Below, one piece after another: positions 9,303 through 17,831 of a stretch of DNA of 64,000 nt. Origin of the DNA: a virus; the IMG/VR virus record IMGVR_UViG_3300021425_003021, positions 41,491-105,490 of that record; one strand, 5' to 3'. The position numbers and the translations under genes are program-made. Every line of letters begins with the position of its first letter. Position 1 is the stretch's first letter. Below the pieces are notes generated by a model that saw only the letters and a program-made list of their open reading frames with translations, ran no database searches and had not been told where the DNA came from.

Positions 9303-10126
9303 GCAAAGGTGTACTGTTATTTGCATTCAATAACGAAAGTATAAATTATATTAAACAAGCAATATTTTGTGCTAAACGTGTAAACAAATATTTAGGTTTA
9401 CCTGTATCTTTGGTTACCGATGTTGAATTATCAGATAGTCAATCTAAACAGTTTGATAATATCATAAAAATTAAAAATTCTTTGTCAAACAAAAAAGCAT
9501 ATAGAGATGGATCGTTAAGTAAAAGAGTTTTAAGTTTTAATAATTACGGTCGAGAATGTAGTTATGAACTGTCACCATATGACGAAACAATTGTTATGGA
9601 TACTGACTATATTGTAGCAAATGACAAATTGTTAAATTGCTTTGCACAGCAAAAAGATCTTTTGCTATACAAAGATGCAACACATTTAGGAATATACAAC
9701 GGAACACCGGAATTCAAATCAATAAGTGATGGCGGAGTTGATTTTTATTGGGCCACTGTAATTTATTTTAGAAAAAATAATATTACTGAAGCATATTTTA
9801 ATTTGGTAAAACATATAAAAGACAACTATATGCATTATAGAGGAGTTTACCAATTTAAAAATACGGTGTACAGGAATGATTTTGCTTTTAGTATTGCAGT
9901 TCACATTTTATCAGGTTATACCAAAAATAACTTTGTTGGAGTCATTCCGGGTAAAAAGTTTTATACAATTGATAGAGATATTTTATTATCTATTAAAGAT
10001 GACGAATTTAAAGTGTTGGTCGAAAAGCAAGACAGGCTTGGAGAATATACTCCAGTAAACTTTAAAGGTAGTAATTTACACGTAATGAATAAATTTAGTT
10101 TAGAAAGAGTTATTAATGAGCAATAA
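9299..10126 (+). CDS. Putative GT-A-type glycosyltransferase
   Basis: 275 residues. A beta-alpha start (GVLLFAFNNESINYIKQAIF) is followed at residues ~96-103 by DETIVMDTDY, a DxD motif that in GT-A enzymes binds the metal and the nucleotide sugar. The next gene has the same layout (YDETVVMDTDM), so the pair are paralogues. No membrane segment is seen. It overlaps both neighbours by a few bases and is surely co-translated with them. Family knowledge suggests transfer of a sugar from a nucleotide sugar; acceptor and sugar are unknown. Confidence 0.6.
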   Translation: MSKGVLLFAFNNESINYIKQAIFCAKRVNKYLGLPVSLVTDVELSDSQSKQFDNIIKIKNSLSNKKAYRDGSLSKRVLSFNNYGRECSYELSPYDETIVMDTDYIVANDKLLNCFAQQKDLLLYKDATHLGIYNGTPEFKSISDGGVDFYWATVIYFRKNNITEAYFNLVKHIKDNYMHYRGVYQFKNTVYRNDFAFSIAVHILSGYTKNNFVGVIPGKKFYTIDRDILLSIKDDEFKVLVEKQDRLGEYTPVNFKGSNLHVMNKFSLERVINEQ

Positions 10127-10958
10127 TTTTACTATGTTGGCGCAAAATACAGATATTGATTACGTCCAACAAGCCTATGTAAATGCTATGAGTATACGTT
10201 CTACAAATGACGATGTAAAAATTTGTTTAGTAACTAATGACAATGTTCCAGACAAATATAAACAAGTATTTGATGATATTGTGGAGATTCCTTGGGGAGA
10301 TCATGCCAAAGAATCAGATTGGAAAATTGAAAATAGATGGAAAATTTATCACGCAACTCCGTATGACGAAACAGTTGTAATGGATACGGATATGTTGGTA
10401 TTACAGGATATAAGTAGTTGGTTTGATTTTTTAAGAAATTATGATTTGTTTTTTACAAGTAATGTGTATACATATAGAAACGAATTAGTTACCAATAATT
10501 ATTACAGACATAGTTTTGTAAAAAACACTTTACCTAGTTTGTACAGTGGATTTCATTATTTTAAAAAATCAGATATTCCTCACGAATTTTATTCATGGTT
10601 AGAAATGATTACAAACAATTGGCAAAAATTTTATAGACAACACGCAGGCGGAAGATTATATCAAAAAAAATGCAGTATAGATTTATCTGCTGCAATATCT
10701 ATAAAAATTATGAACGTAGAAAATCAAGTGACAAATCCAAGAGTTAAATATCCAAGTTTTGTGCATATGAAACCAAGAATACAAAACTGGACTAACAGTG
10801 TTGTTGACAGATGGCAAGATCGTGTAGGAACATATTTAGGCGAAGACCTGCAACTAAAAATAGGAAATTTTACACAGAATGGAATATTTCATTATACGGA
10901 AGATGATTTTGTGTCTGACAGAATAATTAAAATTTATGAAAAGCATTTAGGAATATGA
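10116..10958 (+). CDS. Putative GT-A-type glycosyltransferase, paralogue
   Basis: 280 residues. DETVVMDTDM at ~86-95 is the DxD site, preceded by a Rossmann-like N-terminus with AYVNAMSIRSTNDDVKICLV. The C-terminal half is rich in Trp, Tyr and His (HMKPRIQNWTNSVVDRWQDR), as in acceptor-binding regions of GT8-like enzymes. It starts 11 bases before the end of the previous paralogue and overlaps the next gene by 4 bases. The tandem arrangement suggests successive transfers to one acceptor. This is inference; the fold assignment rests on the DxD site and paralogy. Confidence 0.6.
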   Translation: MSNNFTMLAQNTDIDYVQQAYVNAMSIRSTNDDVKICLVTNDNVPDKYKQVFDDIVEIPWGDHAKESDWKIENRWKIYHATPYDETVVMDTDMLVLQDISSWFDFLRNYDLFFTSNVYTYRNELVTNNYYRHSFVKNTLPSLYSGFHYFKKSDIPHEFYSWLEMITNNWQKFYRQHAGGRLYQKKCSIDLSAAISIKIMNVENQVTNPRVKYPSFVHMKPRIQNWTNSVVDRWQDRVGTYLGEDLQLKIGNFTQNGIFHYTEDDFVSDRIIKIYEKHLGI

Positions 10959-11515
10959 TAAAAGTAACACTTAACACTGATAGATATATTTGTTTTGATG
11001 AAAATGGCGATATTGATAAAATTGCTCGCAAACCAGATGAAAACTTTGAAAATCTTTTAGTAGATTTTGAAGAAGTACGGAAGTTTGCTGAAGGAAAAGA
11101 AACATTACGTGACTATAAAGTTGAATATGATTTTATAGAAAAAAAATATGTGTTTAAAAGTAAACAACAATATCATGATAGTTTTAACACACAAAACTTT
11201 GTGTATGAAATACCTCAAGATCAAGAATCTTTTGAAGTAAAAATTAAACAAAACAATATCGATAAATGTTGGGAACTAGAACTAGACAACGAGTTTGAAA
11301 ATTACATCAAATCACAAAATATTTCAATTAATCCTAGTCATCAAGTATACAGTGTAACAAAACTTTATGATCCGAATGTTTTGTATAAAACTTTAGACTT
11401 TACTAATAAAAATAAAATACCTTTTGATAGTAAGTTTGAATTTGACAAAGTTAATGTTAGCCTTTATACTATAAGAAAGTTTTCTACATATTATCATGAG
11501 GTTGTAAATGGCTAA
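10955..11515 (+). CDS. Hypothetical protein, accessory
   Basis: 186 residues, charged and Lys/Glu/Asn-rich. It is predominantly beta at the N-terminus (VTLNTDRYICFDENGDIDKI) and has a central segment with alternating charges (SFEVKIKQNNIDKCWELELD). No known motif, signal peptide or membrane helix is recognised. It sits between two glycosyltransferase-like genes and overlaps both (4 and 8 bases), so it probably acts with them or in the same operon. Similar small proteins sit near fibre genes in marine phages, but I cannot assign a role. Confidence 0.5.
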   Translation: MIKVTLNTDRYICFDENGDIDKIARKPDENFENLLVDFEEVRKFAEGKETLRDYKVEYDFIEKKYVFKSKQQYHDSFNTQNFVYEIPQDQESFEVKIKQNNIDKCWELELDNEFENYIKSQNISINPSHQVYSVTKLYDPNVLYKTLDFTNKNKIPFDSKFEFDKVNVSLYTIRKFSTYYHEVVNG

Positions 11516-12422
11516 TACATTCCGTGTTATTGACTATGATATTGTATATCTTAGTTATGACGAACCAAACGCAGAAAAAAATTACGCAGATCTGTGTAAA
11601 AAAGTTCCTTGGGCAAAGCGTGTACACGGTGTAGAAGGTAGTGACAGCGCACATAAAGCCTGTGCTGAACTGAGCGAAACTGACAGATTTATCACAGTTG
11701 ATGGCGATAATTGCATACGTGATGACTTTTTATCACAGTCGATAAATTTTGAGGAAAATTTAGATTTAACAGATAAAGTGATTAGTTGGACTGCAATGAA
11801 TCAAATTAATGGCCTAACATACGGAAACGGTGGCATTAAATGCTGGCCTAAAGAATACGTGTTGAATATGCGTACACACGAAAATGCTCCAGTAGACAAT
11901 CCACACGCACAAGTAGACTTTTGTTGGAACACCGAATACGTACAAATGGAAGGTACTTTTAGTGATATTTATAACAATGCTACTCCGCATCAAGCGTGGC
12001 GTGCTGGTTTCCGCGAAGGTGTTAAAATGGCACTAGACAGAGGCGAGCGTGTAAGCATCGAAGACTTTAATAAAAATCATTGGAAGAACCTGCATCGTTT
12101 GTATATCTGGTTAATGGTAGGTGCTGATGTAGAAAACGGACGCTGGGCAATACACGGTGCAAGAGAAGGTTTATACAAAACAATGTGTACAGACTGGGAC
12201 TTTGTTAACGTAAGAGATTTTGAATGGTTAAACAATTATTGGGATAATAAAGATATTGCTGATATTGACGAACAAACAGAAGATCTAGGAGATAAGTTAA
12301 TAAATGAATTAAATCTGCCAATAGCAGTCGAATGTTTAAATGCTGATCAAAGTGCATTTTTTAAAAGTGTATATAGAAATCCAGTAAGAGATAACAGTAA
12401 ACAATTTTTAGCTAGAGAGTAA
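11508..12422 (+). CDS. Glycosyltransferase-like protein (GT-A core with DGD site)
   Basis: 304 residues. VIDYDIVYLSYDEPNAEKNY opens the domain, followed by CKKVPWAKRVHGVEG and then at ~62-68 the metal-site-like ITVDGDN. A NGLTYGNGGIKCWPKEYVL loop follows. The same order occurs in the last domain of the large protein at 15888-17831, so the two are homologues. The C-terminal half carries W/R/H-rich helices (HWKNLHRLYIWLMVGADVEN). GAGG at 11498-11501 precedes the ATG. I infer a sugar transferase on the strength of the DGD site and fold order; donor and acceptor are not known. Confidence 0.6.
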   Translation: MANTFRVIDYDIVYLSYDEPNAEKNYADLCKKVPWAKRVHGVEGSDSAHKACAELSETDRFITVDGDNCIRDDFLSQSINFEENLDLTDKVISWTAMNQINGLTYGNGGIKCWPKEYVLNMRTHENAPVDNPHAQVDFCWNTEYVQMEGTFSDIYNNATPHQAWRAGFREGVKMALDRGERVSIEDFNKNHWKNLHRLYIWLMVGADVENGRWAIHGAREGLYKTMCTDWDFVNVRDFEWLNNYWDNKDIADIDEQTEDLGDKLINELNLPIAVECLNADQSAFFKSVYRNPVRDNSKQFLARE

Positions 12423-12423
12423 A

Positions 12424-13797
12424 ATGGAACGTAGCGAAAGCGAAGAAATTAAACGTATTGATACTATTACACAGGAAATATCTCCTACGTTTTGTTTTGC
12501 AAAGTGGTATCACGCAAATATATATTTTCAAACAGGCGAAACACATAGTTGTTATCATCCTGCACCGCACAAGATTGATACAGCACCCTTGTTAGAAAAC
12601 CCAAGTGCTATACATAATACAGCACAAAAGAAACAAGAACGTGCTGCTATGATGCGTGGTGAACAACCTGCTGGTTGCAACTACTGCTGGAAAATTGAAG
12701 CAATGGGCAAAGATTATGTTAGTGATCGCAAACAACGTAATCAAACTATTTTCTTTAAACACAGATTGGCAGCAGTAAAAGAAGGCGGTGCAGAGTTTGA
12801 CGTAAATCCAGAATACTTGGAAGTATCATTTGGCAACGAATGTAACTTTAGATGCGGATATTGTCATCCAAAAGCCAGTAGTAGATATTATCAAGAAATT
12901 AAACAGCATGGTCCGTACACAAACGTAAAAAATCATAGATGCGATATTGACTGGTTTCAAATATTTGAAGAAGAAAACAATCCTTATTTAGATGCATTTT
13001 GGCGTTGGTGGCCTGAGCTTAGTAAAGAGCTACACATACTGCGTATTACAGGCGGTGAGCCTACAATACAAAAAAGTACATACAAACTGTTTGATATGTT
13101 GGACGCAGATCCAAAGCCAGAACTAGAATTAAACTGTAATAGTAACTTAGGTGGCAAACCAAAGCAGTTGGAAAAGTTTACTAATCGTGTAAATGACTTG
13201 TTAACAAACAATAAGATTAGACGCTTTAAAATGTTTACAAGTATTGATACTTGGGGTAAACGTGCAGAATATATCCGTGATGGATTAGACATTGAAACTT
13301 TTGAACGCAATTTGGATTACTTTATGCGTAATTGCGAAGCACCTATGGTGTTGATGATTACATTTAATATTTTTAGTGTTACAACATTCCGTACATTGTT
13401 AGAAAAAATCTTAGAATGGCGTGCCAAGTACAATGATGTAGAAACACATAGATGGCAGCGTTTGGGTTTTGATACACCACACCTTAAAGAGCCGCTACAA
13501 TACGATATGAATATTCTTCCAAAAGAATATATGAGTTATATGCACGATCACTTACAGTTTATAAAAGAAAACGTAGATGATAATCGCAAAGATGCATTCA
13601 GCACTATTGAGTATGAAAAGTTTAGACGTGTTGTTGATTATATGGAAACTACAGAATATCCATTAGAAAAAGTAATCCAAGGTAGGCAAGATTTTCACAA
13701 CTTTTTTGCAGAACAAGGCCGCCGTCGTGGAGTTAATCACGAAGAAGTTTTTCCTGAAATGACAGATTTTTTTGATTTATGTAAAAAATATGTTTGA
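12424..13797 (+). CDS. Radical SAM protein, twitch/SPASM-like (family 1)
   Basis: 457 residues. The radical SAM CxxxCxxC cluster ligands are C140, C144 and C147 (ECNFRCGYCHP), and LRITGGEPT at ~205-213 is the GGE-type SAM-binding strand. Before the core is an N-terminal region with CFAKWYHANIYF and a CNYCWK pair, which in related phage proteins resembles a twitch or SPASM-type auxiliary cluster domain. The reaction would be reductive cleavage of SAM to a 5'-deoxyadenosyl radical acting on an unknown substrate. It is the first of ten radical SAM genes in the window and follows a glycosyltransferase-like gene with one base between them. Confidence 0.85.
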   Translation: MERSESEEIKRIDTITQEISPTFCFAKWYHANIYFQTGETHSCYHPAPHKIDTAPLLENPSAIHNTAQKKQERAAMMRGEQPAGCNYCWKIEAMGKDYVSDRKQRNQTIFFKHRLAAVKEGGAEFDVNPEYLEVSFGNECNFRCGYCHPKASSRYYQEIKQHGPYTNVKNHRCDIDWFQIFEEENNPYLDAFWRWWPELSKELHILRITGGEPTIQKSTYKLFDMLDADPKPELELNCNSNLGGKPKQLEKFTNRVNDLLTNNKIRRFKMFTSIDTWGKRAEYIRDGLDIETFERNLDYFMRNCEAPMVLMITFNIFSVTTFRTLLEKILEWRAKYNDVETHRWQRLGFDTPHLKEPLQYDMNILPKEYMSYMHDHLQFIKENVDDNRKDAFSTIEYEKFRRVVDYMETTEYPLEKVIQGRQDFHNFFAEQGRRRGVNHEEVFPEMTDFFDLCKKYV

Positions 13798-14383
13798 ATT
13801 AAAATTATACAATAACGATATAGATTTATCTGATTTTTACAAAGAAGCAGAAAAGAAAAAATTTTACAATAATAGTAGTCAAGAAATGCTTATCGATTAC
13901 ATCAGTAAATATGAAGATGCTAAACTATGGTTATTATTATATGATAAAAAGGTAGTAGGCACTGTTGTTGCACACAGGTTGCGTGAATTAGGAATACTAG
14001 GAAAAGATGCATATAGAATAGGTGCTAGGACCTGTGTCCTCACTCATTTAATCGGCAAACAAAGAGTAAAGAGTTTAAAAGGAAAAACTGATATTCATTA
14101 TTCTCACGCATCTCAATTTTTATTACCTGCTTGTATTGAAGGCGTTGGCAAAGACAAACCTTTATATCTTAGTACACATACAGGAAATATAGGTAGCCAA
14201 AATAAAGTGCATAATTTTTGGGCAAAACATTTTCATATTGCAGGAGTGCTCGAAAATCCTATAGAACTCGAATACAGGGGCAGTTTTCAAACATTTTGGA
14301 AAGTTAATGTTGACAAATTTTATGAGACATTAAGACTATCTAGATGGTCTGAAGCAGAAGATGTTATACCAATTTTAGTTTAA
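13790..14383 (+). CDS. GNAT-like acyltransferase-fold protein
   Basis: 197 residues from the ATG at 13790; a TTG at 13772 is also possible, but neither has a clear ribosome site. LWLLLYDKKVVGTVVAH at ~48-63 is like GNAT strands beta2-beta4. The later segment LYLSTHTGNIGSQNKVHNFW resembles the V-shaped strand and last helix (WTHNVDNKALNAMYQ) of the protein at 46754-47413, so the two may be distant relatives. A clear Q/RxxGxG/A acetyl-CoA loop is not obvious. It overlaps the end of the radical SAM gene upstream and the convergent tail-fibre gene downstream by 9 bases. Call is moderate at best. Confidence 0.4.
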   Translation: MFELKLYNNDIDLSDFYKEAEKKKFYNNSSQEMLIDYISKYEDAKLWLLLYDKKVVGTVVAHRLRELGILGKDAYRIGARTCVLTHLIGKQRVKSLKGKTDIHYSHASQFLLPACIEGVGKDKPLYLSTHTGNIGSQNKVHNFWAKHFHIAGVLENPIELEYRGSFQTFWKVNVDKFYETLRLSRWSEAEDVIPILV

Positions 14384-15820
14384 ATTTACCCAGTTACTAC
14401 CGTCATAACCTTGGAATTTTCTTGTAGAAGTGTTAAAAATAATCATTCCTTCTTCGGCAGAAACGTCGGTTAAATCTGCTTCGGTATGTCCTTTTGCTTT
14501 AAATATAGGAACAGATAATACGCCTGCACCGTTGAAATTTAAGCCTGTTGGATTATCCCAAAATGCACTAGGTAGGTTTCTGCCGTCGCTTAGAGTAATT
14601 GCAAAGTCTGTTGGATAAATTTCTAAATCTGGATCTGGTTCAATTTCTGTATTAGCATAGAATCCCATACCGCCACCAATCTTATATGCAATACCGTCAT
14701 ATGCGTGAGTAGTAAATACTGCCATATGATCGCCAGGATTAAGAGGTAGTTTATTTTCGTGATCGCCGTTAAATGCAAAATAATTAATCTGTCCAAGATT
14801 TGATGTGTTAACCGGATTTGATTGTAATTTAAAACTTATGTTATCTGCATAAACTTCTAGTGTTTCGGTTGCATTGTATCCAATATTAATTTCACCAGTT
14901 GCACCACCTTCTAATCTTACCTGACCTTCGTTTACAGTCAGCACAGGTTGGTCTTCACCGGCAAACACTTCGCCTATTACGTTACCCATAAATGTTGCAA
15001 GTACACTAGGTTTGTCTGTGCCTTCCCATCTAGATAGTTCTAGTACAGGTGTGGCATCAAAATATTCAATGTTTCCTCTGAAACTTGTTTCTTGGTCATT
15101 GTTTGTAAATTTTAGTATAGGTGCATGAGAATCTGGATGTTCTATACCTGATCTAAACACGTGATGTTCTAGTGTTTCATTCCAAGTAAGCACAGGTTCG
15201 TTATTGTCTGGTCTAACTATACTACCTTTTAAATCGCCGTGTAAAACACCGCTACTACCTTCTAAAATCATATCGCCATTTTCGGTGACAATATCTCCTG
15301 TTAAATTACCAACAACATTGCCTTGTACATTTCCTAAATGTAATCCTGTACTGTTACCAGTCAGATCTCCTGCAAAACTACCTGTGATAGTTCCTACTAA
15401 GTTTACTTCGCCGTTGTGTGTACCATACACATCACCTACAATTCGATCTACAATTAGTGTGCTTGTTCCTGCATCGTAAATTATGTCACCTACACTGTTT
15501 ACAATATTGCCTTCTAAATTGCCTTTTAATAAACTACGATTTACATCTACTATTACATTGTTATTAGTGTCCTTAACATTACCTACAACATCCATATGTA
15601 CTGTTCTACTATCAGAATTGAACAAAATGTCGCCTTCGTCGTTTTCAATATTACCTATAAGTGGCCCGTATAGCTTTCCAAATGTAGTATCAACTTGAAT
15701 AACACCATCTCTGTTTACAACATTTGCTTTAATTTGGCTAAGCCAACTATCTATAATAAGTGTGCTATCAGCACCAACAATATCAATGCGATACGAATCA
15801 CCTGGTATAAAATCAGTCAT
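14375..15820 (-). CDS. Tail-fibre-like protein (reverse strand)
   Basis: 481 residues, read opposite to its neighbours. The N-terminal half is built of short repeats around G-D/N-hydrophobic-x-G-N (LTGNSTGLHLGNVQGNVVGN), suggesting a beta-helical shaft. The C-terminus IIFNTSTRKFQGYDGSNWVN closely matches the end of the fibre at 53080-54993 (MIYNTTTNKFQGYANGAWVD), a common fibre-tip ending in marine phages. The start ATG at 15818-15820 has TAGGAG upstream and an ATAAATAC box behind it. It probably encodes an additional fibre or decoration protein, embedded among sugar-modification genes. Confidence 0.75.
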   Translation of the reverse strand: MTDFIPGDSYRIDIVGADSTLIIDSWLSQIKANVVNRDGVIQVDTTFGKLYGPLIGNIENDEGDILFNSDSRTVHMDVVGNVKDTNNNVIVDVNRSLLKGNLEGNIVNSVGDIIYDAGTSTLIVDRIVGDVYGTHNGEVNLVGTITGSFAGDLTGNSTGLHLGNVQGNVVGNLTGDIVTENGDMILEGSSGVLHGDLKGSIVRPDNNEPVLTWNETLEHHVFRSGIEHPDSHAPILKFTNNDQETSFRGNIEYFDATPVLELSRWEGTDKPSVLATFMGNVIGEVFAGEDQPVLTVNEGQVRLEGGATGEINIGYNATETLEVYADNISFKLQSNPVNTSNLGQINYFAFNGDHENKLPLNPGDHMAVFTTHAYDGIAYKIGGGMGFYANTEIEPDPDLEIYPTDFAITLSDGRNLPSAFWDNPTGLNFNGAGVLSVPIFKAKGHTEADLTDVSAEEGMIIFNTSTRKFQGYDGSNWVNLN

Positions 15821-15837
15821 ACTTTTTCTCCTACAGA

Positions 15838-15845
15838 GTATTTAT
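15838..15845 (-). promoter_or_regulatory. Candidate late promoter box ATAAATAC (reverse)
   Basis: GTATTTAT on the forward strand reads ATAAATAC on the reverse strand, 17 bases before the start of the reversed fibre gene and just upstream of its TAGGAG ribosome site. Confidence 0.5.
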
Positions 15846-15852
15846 TCTAATA

Positions 15853-15881
15853 TTGACATAACTGCTAGTATTTAGTATAAT
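15853..15881 (+). promoter_or_regulatory. Consensus sigma70 promoter for a leaderless transcript
   Basis: TTGACA at 15853-15858, exactly 17 bases, then TATAAT at 15876-15881. The predicted +1, seven positions after the -10 box, is 15888, which is the A of the ATG. No ribosome site can exist on such an mRNA, so translation would be leaderless. Confidence 0.7.
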
Positions 15882-15887
15882 TACTGT

Positions 15888-17831
15888 ATGTATGATGTTT
15901 ACTTAATTGCCAACAAAGATGTGTATTCACAAGAATACAAGGATCTTAAATCTAAAATACCGATGCTCAAGTGTGTTGATTCAATTGATCAAGCACAAAA
16001 AAGTTGTATTACTAAATTCTTTTGGGCAGTGTATCCAGACTTAGACATTTGTGAAGATTTCAATTTTGATTATGTACCTGATGATTGGAGTCAAGATTAT
16101 GTTCACGTATTTCTAAATGATAAAGAATATGACGGTATTAGTCTTATACCAAAAAAAGCAAAAATATCTCAAAAAGAAATTGATTATAGATTTTTTGTAA
16201 ATAAAAAATTTATTGAAATTGTAGCCAGTAATCCAAAACCTTATGATTATTTTGAAATAGATAACTATGAACAATACTGCGATGCATTAGAAAAAACAAA
16301 AACTCAAATGTTTTGGATGAGCAGTCCTAACATAAAAGTTAACGAAGTTGTTGATACTTTTTATATTTCTCACCACGAATCCTCTTTGAGACAACAAAAT
16401 CATGCTTTCATTCACAGGGTGGATGATGAAGATTATTATAATGGGTTGTTTTTATGCAGTAAAGATATGCCACTTACAGAAAAAGAAGTTGAACACAGAT
16501 TTCCTGTTGCAAGGAAAGAATGGGATATTGTAGCAAGTGGTCCTTGTAAGTATGATATATTTGAAATTAGTACATTTGAACAATATACAAAAGCTCTTGA
16601 AAATACTAAAACTGAAATGTTTTGGATGAGTAGTGCAAATATAGATGCAACAATACCCAATATTTACTTTACACACGATCAGAAATACAATAGACTGCGT
16701 AATCACGCATTTATACACAGAGTAAAAGGCGAAGATCATTACAACGGCTTGTTTTTATGTAGTAAATTAAAACCGTTATCAAAAAAAGAAGTTGATTACA
16801 GACACCCTGTTGATAGAAAAGAATGGGATATTGTAGGATCTACAGAAGCTAAATATCAAATATATTTTGTAGATTCGTATCAAGCATATTTAGATGCGTA
16901 TGACAGAGCTGATACAGAAATGTTTTATGTTGTTCCTGGACACGTAGATCTTTTAGATGACTTTGCATTTGACGATTATTACAATCACGAAAATGAATAT
17001 GATAGAAAAATTAATCACGTATTTTTAAATGGAGAATTCCACGATGGTGTAGTTTTGTGTAGTAAGCACAGTAAAATTAGTGCTAGAGAATGGCAGTTTA
17101 TGTTTATTCAACATAAAAAAGAACACAACAAATTAGTAAGTACTCCTAAACCGTACGATATGGTTTTCATAAGTTACGAAGAAACTAACGCTGATGAAAA
17201 CTACGAACTTATTTTACAAAGGTATCCACATTGTAAAAGAGTACACGGGGTAAAAGGAATTCATCAAGCTCATATAGAAGCTGCTAAACAATGTTCTACT
17301 CCTATGTTTTGGATTATCGATGGCGATGCACAAATCGAAGATGATTTTAATTTTGAATATCAGGTACCTGTATGGCAATGGGATCACGTACACGTTTGGC
17401 GCAGCAGAAATCCAGTAAATGGACTTGTATATGGCTATGGTGGTGTAAAGCTATTTCCTAGAGAATTAACCATTAATATGGATACAAACAAACCAGATAT
17501 GACTACAAGTATTAGCTCTAAGTTTAGGGCAGTACAAAAAGTTAGTAATGTTACAGCCTTTAATGTTGGTGAATTTGAAACCTGGAAAAGTGCTTTTAGA
17601 GAATGTTGTAAGTTAAGCAGTAAAGTAATTGACAGACAAAAAGATGTCGAAACTGATAGAAGATTGAAAATATGGTCATCTATTGGACGTGATAAACCGT
17701 TTGGAGAGTTTGCGATCAGAGGTGCTAAAGAAGGCACTATGTACGGCACTGCTAATAAAGGAAATATCGAGGCTTTGAAAAAAATAAATGATTTTGATTG
17801 GTTAAAGGAAGTTTACAATGGAAATCTATAA
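15888..17831 (+). CDS. Multi-repeat glycosyltransferase-like protein
   Basis: 647 residues made of about five related units of ~100-115 residues. Each has a MFW-like strand, a VHVF/AFIHRV strand and a NGLFLCSK-type end: near residues 44-90, 141-192, 243-293, 344-393 and 472 onward. Only the last unit has a metal-binding DGD (478-480, FWIIDGDAQIEDDF) and continues into a full GT-A-like domain like that at 11508-12422 (NGLVYGYGGVKLFPRE). The earlier four look like catalytically dead copies that could bind a glycan. The start is supported by homology of MYDVYLIANKD to the start of each repeat and by the consensus promoter ending at the ATG. Confidence 0.65.
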   Translation: MYDVYLIANKDVYSQEYKDLKSKIPMLKCVDSIDQAQKSCITKFFWAVYPDLDICEDFNFDYVPDDWSQDYVHVFLNDKEYDGISLIPKKAKISQKEIDYRFFVNKKFIEIVASNPKPYDYFEIDNYEQYCDALEKTKTQMFWMSSPNIKVNEVVDTFYISHHESSLRQQNHAFIHRVDDEDYYNGLFLCSKDMPLTEKEVEHRFPVARKEWDIVASGPCKYDIFEISTFEQYTKALENTKTEMFWMSSANIDATIPNIYFTHDQKYNRLRNHAFIHRVKGEDHYNGLFLCSKLKPLSKKEVDYRHPVDRKEWDIVGSTEAKYQIYFVDSYQAYLDAYDRADTEMFYVVPGHVDLLDDFAFDDYYNHENEYDRKINHVFLNGEFHDGVVLCSKHSKISAREWQFMFIQHKKEHNKLVSTPKPYDMVFISYEETNADENYELILQRYPHCKRVHGVKGIHQAHIEAAKQCSTPMFWIIDGDAQIEDDFNFEYQVPVWQWDHVHVWRSRNPVNGLVYGYGGVKLFPRELTINMDTNKPDMTTSISSKFRAVQKVSNVTAFNVGEFETWKSAFRECCKLSSKVIDRQKDVETDRRLKIWSSIGRDKPFGEFAIRGAKEGTMYGTANKGNIEALKKINDFDWLKEVYNGNL

